Positions 1 through 7,861 of a stretch of 64,000 nucleotides of DNA are shown here, piece after piece. Position 1 is the stretch's first letter. Every line of letters starts with the position of its first letter. Below the pieces are notes generated by a model that was not told the origin of the DNA, did not search any database, and saw nothing but the letters and a program-made list of their open reading frames with translations. Origin of the DNA: Sympetrum striolatum (Eukaryota > Arthropoda > Insecta > Odonata > Libellulidae); the NCBI GenBank assembly GCA_947579665.1, contig OX388349.1, forward strand, positions 18,074,459-18,138,458. The letters run 5' to 3'. The position numbers and the translations under genes are program-made.

Positions 1-1650
1 TTGGTATACAGGGCAGCCCCTATAACTCGCCGGATGAGCCCCCTTGCAGTTGGCACAAACAGCCTTTTCTTTAGACGGTTTTGTGCATTCTCTTGAGTGG
101 TAGTTTAGGCCACACTTGACACACTTAGGATTCATATTACAAGCCTTTTCGACATGGCCAAACTGTTGGCAGCGATGGCATTGTGGAGGGCCGTTCGGTG
201 GTTTGAATTTTTCGATCGCTATTTTAAACCCACAAATATACTTAATATTTAGAAATTTATCGGCCAACTCTTTACTGTCAAATTGTAATTGGAATAAAGG
301 TAGTAACCTGGGAGCGACGGATTTAATGTTATTTTCGAGGTCCCTTTTGGTGGGTCTCGTGGTTTTTAGCTGAGTTATTCTTTTGCATAAAATCCCATCC
401 TCCCGGAGGGATTCGTCGATGTCGGAAATTAAAAAATCAACAGGTAGGTTTCTAATTATAAAATTTTGCGACTTTTCGTCCGCGAGTCGGTATGTAAAAA
501 ATTGGATATTTTCATCCGTTAAGAATTTTTTGACTGCTGTAAAGTCGCTTACCGAAGAGCATTTCACAATTATCCTTCTGCCGGACATCTGCGCTACGGG
601 CTTAAGGGTGCATAGTGCACACATTTTATTATAGATTTGAACCCAATTCTTTGATTCGCTTAGAAAAATTGGAGGTATTTTATTTGGGCGGTCTTTGTTA
701 TTATCCCGAGACAGAAGGGTTCTATTTTCGCAACTATGCGACGCACCTTCCGACGCGAGCGGCGAGTAAAAATTACGCGAGACGACTGCGCGTGCCTTAG
801 GAGAGGAATCAGCCTTACGCTTTCGCTTTCCGCTCGGGACGGTTTGCCAACTATCCCGGTCGGAAAAGTTATCCCGATTTTCGGAATTCGCTTCCTTGTC
901 ATCTCGACCGAACGGGAGACCATCCGTCTCACTGGGCCGGCTATTTTTCCCCATACTATTATTACTATTGATCCTATTCGAATCAATTGATTTTATCGGC
1001 TTTCCCCTTCCGCCCGCGGCGGGCGGAGGTGGGGGCCGCACTGTTTGAGGGGTAGTCGCGGCCTCATTCGAACTGTGGTCTACCTCGTCGGTCGGTGACA
1101 TAATTACGACTTCATTTGACATTGCGTCGTAGTCGTGCGACATCGTCGCTTTGTTATTGTTATGGAAAGCGATCGCGGTACTGCTTCCACTCCCCGACGA
1201 CGCGCCTCGCCCCGCGAAATTTAACCCTCGACCGCGCACGTCGGCGGTGATATAGCCCCTCTGAATGGGAGTATTCAAAGTAATTGAAATGGGCCTTTTT
1301 TGGCCAGATGCCATATTTTTATTGGAATTCCCCGATGAGGCTTTGGGAAATAACCCACTTGGGACTGAACCCGTAGCGCTTCCGCCGACGGAAATTAATG
1401 AATCTTCGGAAATTGACGAACGCGAGTTGGCTACATTGGACGAAGAACGGCTTTGTGGGATGGATACATCGCTGCCAGCGGTATTGGCCATTGCCTTGTT
1501 TTGCCTGATAGAATCTTGGATGATGCTATTAATAAATTCGTAAGAATTTTGCGAGGGGGCCCGGCCATCACTCAGGGTGCGTACCCTTCTACCTTTAGGC
1601 TCTTTATTATCTCTAGGTATTGGTACCTTTGCAACGTTGCGGTTACTCAT
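1..1650 (-). CDS. ORF1 (gag-like RNA-binding protein) of element X, 3' end missing
   Basis: Minus-strand reading from ATG at 1650 stays open for 550 codons to the window edge. ORF1 proteins of Jockey elements bind the element RNA and act as nucleocapsid-like chaperones. The N-terminal half is low-complexity, rich in Ser, Asn, Gly and Pro, with a poly-Pro run and a basic KRKRK stretch. The C-terminal half carries the ORF1 domain (the segment with QFFTYRL is shared with A and B) and then three zinc knuckles: CHRCQQFGHVEKAC from about residue 491, CVKCGLNYHSREC, and CANCKGAHPASYRGC. No stop or frameshift was seen. GC content is visibly higher than in neighbouring elements. The start is the first ATG after A-rich, stop-filled 5' sequence. 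Confidence 0.85.
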   Translation of the reverse strand, partial: MSNRNVAKVPIPRDNKEPKGRRVRTLSDGRAPSQNSYEFINSIIQDSIRQNKAMANTAGSDVSIPQSRSSSNVANSRSSISEDSLISVGGSATGSVPSGLFPKASSGNSNKNMASGQKRPISITLNTPIQRGYITADVRGRGLNFAGRGASSGSGSSTAIAFHNNNKATMSHDYDAMSNEVVIMSPTDEVDHSSNEAATTPQTVRPPPPPAAGGRGKPIKSIDSNRINSNNSMGKNSRPSETDGLPFGRDDKEANSENRDNFSDRDSWQTVPSGKRKRKADSSPKARAVVSRNFYSPLASEGASHSCENRTLLSRDNNKDRPNKIPPIFLSESKNWVQIYNKMCALCTLKPVAQMSGRRIIVKCSSVSDFTAVKKFLTDENIQFFTYRLADEKSQNFIIRNLPVDFLISDIDESLREDGILCKRITQLKTTRPTKRDLENNIKSVAPRLLPLFQLQFDSKELADKFLNIKYICGFKIAIEKFKPPNGPPQCHRCQQFGHVEKACNMNPKCVKCGLNYHSRECTKPSKEKAVCANCKGAHPASYRGCPVYQ

Positions 1651-2441
1651 AATTACGAAAGATTATATTGATTTTCCAAGAAAAAAGCGATATTTGCGAC
1701 TTGACAAAAACGCGCGAAAAAAAACAAAAGACGCACGGGCCTCCGAGTGCCCGGGCGAAAACTAGTTGTCTTTGCCCAGTATTTAAAATTGGTTTCAATG
1801 AATTGTAAGTCCGCCGAAGCAGGGTGAAAAGGTCGAAAAAGCGAAATATCGAACTTAAGAAACAAATTTCGTAACAATAAGATCGAAAAATACGGAGTTG
1901 CACAGTGAAAGAAACAACAGAAATACACAAAAAACCCTTTAAAAAACAAGAATAAAAATAAATGGAAATAGCAATACGAAGATAATGAAAGATAATGAAA
2001 AAATACGTAAAAAAGTAATCAAAATGTTAAAAAGCATGCAAGACCAAGAATATAAATTGAAATGTAAAACGAACTGATTAGAAGAATAAAAATTTAAGAA
2101 CAGATAAAAATTTTAAACCCTACGAAAATTTAAACCCTTAGTATTTGAAAAATAAGACCCTAACTAATTGAAAACCCTTAAATAAATAAGAATACTAAAA
2201 GATGAACCAATAAAAGAATTTAAACCCTAAACTAATTTAAAAAATCTTTGGAAATTCAGAAAAAACAAAATATGAACCCCTAAAGGAATCTAAAACCCTA
2301 AAAAGAAAAATCTAAAAACCTGAACTAAACTCAGCGAAATACTCCTGGAGTACAGAGAAACGCCTATCCTATCCTAGTCCTAAAGACCTCGGGGGAAGGT
2401 TTCTCGGGTCCTCCTTTTTTATTTCGCCTCCTGAGAGCAGC
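1651..2441 (-). other. 5' UTR of element X with degenerate telomere-like motifs
   Basis: No ORF. Read on the plus strand, 2113-2300 holds seven copies of a degenerate (A)AACCCTA/AACCCTTA motif (about 2115, 2132, 2156, 2172, 2222, 2274, 2292). On the coding strand this reads AGGGTTT or TAGGGTTT. A GC-rich inverted pair (GGGCCTCCGAGTGCCC) lies near 1738-1753, just upstream of ORF1. The end next to A1 is GC-rich, with CTCCTGAG on the plus strand. Confidence 0.55.
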
Positions 2442-2442
2442 A

Positions 2443-2841
2443 AAGGGTTCGCCAGGTCTGGTGCTACGTAGTGTGATGATTATGCCCAATATAGGCCTTG
2501 GCCTATTTTATGGGCGGAGCAACGTGAGTGGCAAGGTGCAATAATAGGGTAAGGAACACAAACAGCAGAGTCATTTGCAGAGTTGGCAGGATAATTGGTG
2601 AAGGATACAAGACAAAACTCCTAAGGAGGGGAGAGGAAAGACAGGTTATAATATATGCAGCTATACAGGTCAGCAGACAGTCATGCGGACGGCCGAGGTG
2701 CTGCAAGAGAGTGTTGTTGTTTTATTTACTCCTGTGTGTGAGTAATTTGGTGTGAGATGAGTGTAGTGGAGGTGTTAGTGTGGTGTAGGTTGGTGATAAT
2801 GAGATGATGGTGAATGATAAAGAAGATGATTGAATAAAGAA
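2443..2841 (-). other. 3' UTR of element A1
   Basis: About 400 bases after the ORF2 stop with no coding content. Small ORFs on either strand here are present identically in A2 and are best read as chance frames in a conserved UTR. It includes a palindromic stretch around 2487-2512 (CCAATATAGGCCTTGGCCTA). Confidence 0.7.
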
Positions 2842-5562
2842 TTAATGGTGCCTTTTTTTACCCTTGCATTTGTATGGGGAGAACTTGAACTTGTATGTTA
2901 CAAGTTTAGGGAGTCTGATGCTACGTTTTTTCCTTCTTCGTCTAATATCAAAGTTCCAGATGTTCGACAGTAGAGGGTTATCAATGTTGGGGAGGGTTAA
3001 ATTAAATTTCTCGATTCTCTTTGCAACAAGGTTGCTGATGGAAGTTAATTGATGAAATTTCTTAATTTCCTTAAGGGGGATAAGCCTATTAGTGGAGGTG
3101 ACGGAACGAATACATCTATTATAAAACCTGTCTATTTTCTGAATGTTATATTTATAGGTATTAAAGGAAAGGATAGAGGTGTAGGTTAGGTGAGGAACAA
3201 TGAATGCATTGATGAGTCTGAGTTTAACATTGGAGGAAAGAGGACTGTTTTTAGCGAGAAGTGGATACAATCTAAATTTGGCAAATTGCGCCTTTTGCAA
3301 ACTATTATTAGTAGCATCGGTCCAAGATAGGTCTGTATTGATGTCGAACCCAAGGAATTTGGTTGAAGTAGCTGTGGGAATTTGAAGGTTATTTAGAAGT
3401 ACTGGTTCTGGTTCTGGGAGATTAATTTTGAAAGAAAAGGTGAGGTGTATGCTTTTTGCAGGGTTTATTTTAAGATGCCATTTAAGAAGCCAGGATGCAA
3501 GTTGAATATTGTAGGAGTTGATGCGGCTGATGGCCAGGTTGGGAGATGTTGATTGGGAGGTAATTGTGAGGTCATCAGCATAGAGGAAGCGCTGAATGTG
3601 GGGGTCAGAAGGAAGATCATTGATGAAGATATTGAAAAGGGTGGGGCTTAGGGTGCTTCCCTGCGGGACTCCAGCAGTGATTAGATGTGAAGGGGAGTAT
3701 GATTGATCGAACCTAACTTTGATGATACGATGAAGTAAGAAATTTTGAATAAGTTTACAAATAGTGAGAGGAAAATCTAGGCAAAGAAGTTTAAATAAAA
3801 GGCCTTGGTGCCAAACGGTATCAAATGCCTTGTTAATGTCATAAAAGACTGCTTGAGTGACCTGATGTTTTTTAATATATCCTTGGGTGACATGTTCAAC
3901 AAATCGGACAACTTGGTGAGTGGTAGAGTGGAATCGGGTGAAGCCCATCTGTTCGGGGATAATTATTTTATGTTCTTCGATGTGAGATTCAATATGGGAG
4001 AGAATGATTTTTTCGAATACTTTGGATAGAGAAGAAAGCAGAGTAATGGGGCGATAGTTGGTGATGAGGGTAGGATCTTTGCGTGGCTTTGGGATGAGAT
4101 GAACAATGCCTAATTTCCAAGAAGAGGGGAAATAAGAAAGTTTAAAGCAGCTGTTGAAGAGATTGGTTAGGAGGGCAACAAAAGGTTTGATATCAGCAAG
4201 GATTTTTAAGATTTTGTTACTGAATTCATCAGGTCCTGGTGCCTTTTTGCCATTAAGTTGGCTGAGAATTTCTTGGACTTCTTTGTCCGAAGTGGAAATT
4301 GTGTTATCAGGTATTGCATTAGAAAGAAAATCGTATGTCAGATTGACAGGGGCATCATGAATGGGGAGAGAAATATTATTAGACATTAGAGAAGCAAGAA
4401 ATTCGGCAGAGAAATTAGCCTTTTCAGCGGAGTCAAAATTAAGAAGATCATTGATTAAAATGGGTTGATTTGTAGGGGAGGATTTACAAAGTTGTTTGGA
4501 AATTTTCCATAGGGAGTTATCTTCGAAGGACAATGTATCGACAAATGTATTCCACTTTTGGGAAATATGGCTGCTTATTTCAGATTTGATTTGAGTTTTG
4601 AGATCTTTGAGAATCAATTTATCGATCGGGTTATTGAACGACCGAATCCTACGAAGAAGACGATTTCTTTGAATGAATAATGAGTGTATGTGGCTTGGGA
4701 GTGGGACATGATGTGGGGGCAATTTAGGTTTGACATATTTGGAATGAAATTTAGCCGAAGCAATGAAGTCGTTGAGGAGTTCGATTTGTTCGTCAATTTT
4801 TGCAGTGGTTGCTGGTTCTAGAATGAGAGGGTAGTGAGGAACCTTGTTAACGATGAATTTAGTAAATTTTCCCCAAGAGATGAGCTCGATTGGGGGGGAG
4901 TCAGAAGTTGAAAGGGAACCTTGTATATTGCAAATGATAGGAAAGTGGTCAGAAGAAATATCATGATAAACCAAAGGAGAGGAGATATTAACGAAGTTAT
5001 TGGAAATGATGAAATCCAGTAAGTCAGAAGACCTTGCATTAGCAAAGGTGGGGGCAAATGGAGAATGAAGCATAAGATTTGCAGATTGGAGAAATTTGAA
5101 AAGGACCCTACCATTATTGTTTATTGTTTGAGATCCCCAGGTAGGGTGTTTTGAGTTCCAGTCTCCGATGAAAATTGTAGGGACATTGGAAGATAAAAGA
5201 AATTGTAAATCCTTGGCTTTCAGTATATTGTTTTTGACATAAACCGAGAAGATTCTGAGAGGAGAATTATTAAGTTGGACTTGAATTCCTAAAATGTCAA
5301 TGCTGGCCAGTTTAGGAATGGGCAGCGGGATGAATGATATTGACTTTCGGATGAACAGAGCTAGACCATTAGAGCAAGATCCTATGTCAAGGCGGAGAGC
5401 ATGGAAGTCAGGGGAACAGGGGAGTTTATGATGAGGGAGGAGTTTTGTCTCTTGTATACAAGCGAAATGGATATTTGCCTCGTTGCAAAAATCTAAGAAT
5501 TCGTGGTAACGAGGTTTAATGCTGTTGGCGTTCCAAGATAATATATTAAGTAAGGAATCCAT
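2842..5562 (-). CDS. ORF2 of A1: endonuclease and reverse transcriptase
   Basis: A 906-residue polyprotein that nicks the target and copies the element RNA onto it (target-primed reverse transcription). The N-terminal APE-like endonuclease shows WNANS (residues 10-14), QET with Glu38, GDWNS with Asp134 and Asn136, and SSDHFPI with Asp205/His206. The reverse transcriptase follows: NYRPITLLSSLSKVFEK, DINKAFD (Asp575), AGVPQGSTLSP, and FLYADDLTI with catalytic YADD at 661-664. The C-terminus is basic and Cys-poor, and no RNase H domain is seen, which fits the Jockey clade. All visible catalytic residues are present, so the protein may be functional. Its start overlaps the end of ORF1 by 17 bases. 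Confidence 0.93.
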   Translation of the reverse strand: MDSLLNILSWNANSIKPRYHEFLDFCNEANIHFACIQETKLLPHHKLPCSPDFHALRLDIGSCSNGLALFIRKSISFIPLPIPKLASIDILGIQVQLNNSPLRIFSVYVKNNILKAKDLQFLLSSNVPTIFIGDWNSKHPTWGSQTINNNGRVLFKFLQSANLMLHSPFAPTFANARSSDLLDFIISNNFVNISSPLVYHDISSDHFPIICNIQGSLSTSDSPPIELISWGKFTKFIVNKVPHYPLILEPATTAKIDEQIELLNDFIASAKFHSKYVKPKLPPHHVPLPSHIHSLFIQRNRLLRRIRSFNNPIDKLILKDLKTQIKSEISSHISQKWNTFVDTLSFEDNSLWKISKQLCKSSPTNQPILINDLLNFDSAEKANFSAEFLASLMSNNISLPIHDAPVNLTYDFLSNAIPDNTISTSDKEVQEILSQLNGKKAPGPDEFSNKILKILADIKPFVALLTNLFNSCFKLSYFPSSWKLGIVHLIPKPRKDPTLITNYRPITLLSSLSKVFEKIILSHIESHIEEHKIIIPEQMGFTRFHSTTHQVVRFVEHVTQGYIKKHQVTQAVFYDINKAFDTVWHQGLLFKLLCLDFPLTICKLIQNFLLHRIIKVRFDQSYSPSHLITAGVPQGSTLSPTLFNIFINDLPSDPHIQRFLYADDLTITSQSTSPNLAISRINSYNIQLASWLLKWHLKINPAKSIHLTFSFKINLPEPEPVLLNNLQIPTATSTKFLGFDINTDLSWTDATNNSLQKAQFAKFRLYPLLAKNSPLSSNVKLRLINAFIVPHLTYTSILSFNTYKYNIQKIDRFYNRCIRSVTSTNRLIPLKEIKKFHQLTSISNLVAKRIEKFNLTLPNIDNPLLSNIWNFDIRRRRKKRSIRLPKLVTYKFKFSPYKCKGKKRHH

Positions 5563-7096
5563 TGATTATTCGAAAAGCTTCTGTAAAAAAGGTGATAATT
5601 TTATCCTTTAAGGTGGGTGCTGCTAAAATTTTGGTAAATGCAGAGGTAACATCGGAAATCAAGTTTGGAAAGGAGAATGCGTTAGAAGAACTGGAAGACG
5701 ATTGAGAAGAAGAATTAGGATTCGAGCGAGTGGGCGTAGGTGTAGGCCTGGCGCGTGGGACATTCCCAGCAGCAGAGGAGTATGAGATAGTAGGAGTATT
5801 GGTAGAGGGAGCAGGGGTCGGAAGAGAAGGAAAGGTAATAGGAGAGGAGAGGTCTGGGTTATTTGGTGATTCGAGATTGCGGGTATCGTTTGCCTTTGCG
5901 ATCATTTTGGATCTGAGTTCCTTAAATAAAGGGCAACCCTTAAAAGTTGCAGAATGGGAGCCACTACAATTTGCACAGACTGCTGGAATACTGAATGCGG
6001 TTTCGCAATCACTCGTCAAGTGGGGGCCGCTACAAAAGCCACATTTCGGAGCTAGATTACAGTAGTTTCGAGAATGCCCATATTGGAGACACCTATAACA
6101 TTGGACGGGTTCAAAATGCTTAGAGAAGGGATGTATTTCAACTTTCAAGTCAACTAATGTTGTTATTGCTTTAAAGGAATCTAAATCATTATGGGGAGAT
6201 AGAACAATCTTGAAAACTGGGATTTGCCTACGTTCGCCTACGGATTTTCCTTCCGCCTTTTCTGCAGCTGTGGGTCGAGAGGTAAACAGTGGGAAAATGC
6301 TAACTACATTAAACCCTTTTTCTTTCAAATCATTTTTCACGTCTTCTAAGTCTACATCAGTGGGAAGATGTTTTATGACAAAATTAACATTTCGCTCGGA
6401 TGGAATTTGATAGGTAAAAAACTGAACAGATTTTTCCTTCAGAAATGCAAGGGCATTGCGGTAATCAGTAATAGTTTGGCACTTGATGAGAAATGAGTCG
6501 GAATTGATTAAATGATAAACAGGAGTAAGATTTAAAACACTTTTGAGCTGCCGCATGACTGCTTGCCAACCTGAAAATAACTTCATTTTAATAGAGGGGA
6601 TAGTTGGGGTATTAGGTTTGGGTGTGGGAACTGATGAGGAGCTTGTACCTGTGGAAAGATTAGACAGAGGGGCAAAGGAATTGGATGTAGGTGTGGGTGC
6701 GGTAGAAGGAGAAATAGTGGGACGCCGAGCTCTGCGCTTAGACTCTACTGTCTGAAAGGAAGTATCATTAATGGGACGTTTGGAAGGAGAAGGAGTTGGG
6801 TTGCCACCCACGTTACTCACGTTTTTTTGCAGGTCAAGGGATGCGGAGAACTGGTCGAGTAGATGGCGCAGTTGGTCAACAGGGAGCTCATCCTTGTGGG
6901 CAGAGACCAGATGCAAGGACTTCTCCAATGTGGTGAGGATGCGGTCCAGCGAGCGTGATCTCCGTTGAGTGGGAGCGGCAGCGGCAGTAGAGGATGATGC
7001 AGCTGGTGGTGCAGTGACTGGTGCAGCTGGTGGTGCATCCTCGGAGGTGGTGATATCCATGTTCTCCTGGTCAGTGGTGCAGGTGAGGGACGCCAT
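5546..7096 (-). CDS. ORF1 (gag-like) of A1
   Basis: 516 residues. The N-terminus is Ala/Pro/Ser-rich and low-complexity. A Ser/Pro/Thr-rich linker leads to the conserved ORF1 domain (QFFTYQIPSERN, FVIKHLPTDV). Three zinc knuckles start at about residue 333: CYRCLQYGHSRNYC, CGFCSGPHLTSDC and CANCSGSHSATFKGC. The C-terminal tail is Ser/Pro-rich. As in other Jockey elements it should coat the RNA and carry it to the insertion site. The overlapping 131-residue minus-strand frame at 6817-7212 is a shadow. Confidence 0.9.
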   Translation of the reverse strand: MASLTCTTDQENMDITTSEDAPPAAPVTAPPAASSSTAAAAPTQRRSRSLDRILTTLEKSLHLVSAHKDELPVDQLRHLLDQFSASLDLQKNVSNVGGNPTPSPSKRPINDTSFQTVESKRRARRPTISPSTAPTPTSNSFAPLSNLSTGTSSSSVPTPKPNTPTIPSIKMKLFSGWQAVMRQLKSVLNLTPVYHLINSDSFLIKCQTITDYRNALAFLKEKSVQFFTYQIPSERNVNFVIKHLPTDVDLEDVKNDLKEKGFNVVSIFPLFTSRPTAAEKAEGKSVGERRQIPVFKIVLSPHNDLDSFKAITTLVDLKVEIHPFSKHFEPVQCYRCLQYGHSRNYCNLAPKCGFCSGPHLTSDCETAFSIPAVCANCSGSHSATFKGCPLFKELRSKMIAKANDTRNLESPNNPDLSSPITFPSLPTPAPSTNTPTISYSSAAGNVPRARPTPTPTRSNPNSSSQSSSSSSNAFSFPNLISDVTSAFTKILAAPTLKDKIITFFTEAFRIINGFLT

Positions 7097-7460
7097 CCCG
7101 CAAGGGGAGGCTCCCTTGAGGCGGAGCGGCCGGAAAAAAGGCCCTTTTCGAGGCCGCGATTTTCACTCGGTGATACTGCCGCAGGGGTGCGGCTAAACGC
7201 GGGTGCGGACACTGATTCTTCCGAAAGTCACCAAAACACGTAATGTTTCACTGAGAAAACCGGAAATATCAAAAAAAAATTACACTTCGAAAAAATTTTT
7301 GAAAGGTGCAAAAAGCCCTTTTCAGGGCCCGAACACAAAAAACGACGCACACGTCAAGAATGACTGGTGAGGTGGTAACACACAAAAAGTAGAGAGACGC
7401 ACAGTGGTAAGCGGAGTTAGATCCTCAGGCCGAAGCAACGTAACTCAGGAGTCCAGAGGC
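7097..7460 (-). promoter_or_regulatory. 5' UTR of A1, presumed internal promoter
   Basis: 364 bases upstream of ORF1, identical in layout to A2. Two palindromic boxes of the form AAAAGG(C)CCTTTT lie at about 7133-7148 and 7309-7323, each followed by a GGCC. Similar boxes occur in the 5' UTR of element B. Jockey-clade elements carry internal promoters in this position; that function is inferred here. Confidence 0.5.
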
Positions 7461-7861
7461 AAGGGTTCGCCAGCGGTCTGGTGCTACGTAGTGTGATGAA
7501 TATGCCCAATATAGGCCTTGGCCTATTTTATGGGCGGAGCAACGTGAGTGGCAAGGTGCAATAATAGGGTAAGGAACACAAACAGCAGAGTCATTTGCAG
7601 AGTTGGCAGGATAATTGGTGAAGGATACAAGACAAAACTCCTAAGGAGGGGAGAGGAAAGACAGGTTATAATATATGCAGCTATACAGGTCAGCAGACAG
7701 TCATGCGGACGGCCGAGGTGCTGCAAGAGAGTGTTGTTGTTTTATTTACTCCTGTGTGTGAGTAATTTGGTGTGAGATGAGTGTAGTGGAGGTGTTAGTG
7801 TGGTGTAGGTTGGTGATAATGAGATGATGGTGAATGATAAAGAAGATGATTGAATAAAGAA
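7461..7861 (-). other. 3' UTR of element A2
   Basis: Non-coding and nearly identical to 2443-2841 apart from a 2-base insertion (GC) a few bases from the 3' end. No poly(A) tail at the junction with A1. Confidence 0.7.

Larger units (their letters stand above)
1..2441 (-). mobile_element. Non-LTR retrotransposon X (Jockey clade), 5' part, cut by the window start
   Basis: The minus strand carries a 5' UTR of about 790 bases (1651-2441) followed by an open ORF1 that runs off the window at base 1. The 5' end is placed at 2441 because the 3' end of the next element (A1) starts at 2442-2443; A1 and A2 share the same 3' terminus, so sequence left of it belongs to X. The ORF2 half is outside the window. 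The exact 5' base of X is inferred from the junction, not from an independent copy. Confidence 0.75.
2443..7460 (-). mobile_element. Full-length non-LTR retrotransposon A, copy 1 (A1)
   Basis: About 5,018 bases with 5' UTR, ORF1, ORF2 overlapping ORF1, and 3' UTR, all on the minus strand. Both ends are defined by comparison with copy A2 (7461-12480), which has the same two termini: plus-strand left end AAGGGTTCGCCAG, right end GTCCAGAGGC. Both ORFs are intact. Only about ten substitutions and one 2-base indel near the 3' end were noticed between the copies. There is no poly(A) tail; the 3' end is GGCGAACCCTT on the coding strand. No target duplication is visible because it abuts other elements on both sides. 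Confidence 0.9.

Noticed and set aside
660..990. ORFs of 84-108 residues on both strands in the first kilobase
   Set aside because: They are out-of-frame readings of the true ORF1 of element X, which is open from 1650 to base 1.
2503..2755. Small ORFs on both strands in the 3' UTR of A1 (repeated at 7523-7775 in A2)
   Set aside because: They are identical only because the UTR itself is duplicated; composition is not protein-like and they overlap on opposite strands.
6817..7212. 131-residue minus-strand ORF overlapping A ORF1 (also 11837-12232)
   Set aside because: It is an alternate frame of the Ala/Pro-rich start of ORF1, with no domain; a shadow of a GC-rich low-complexity region.
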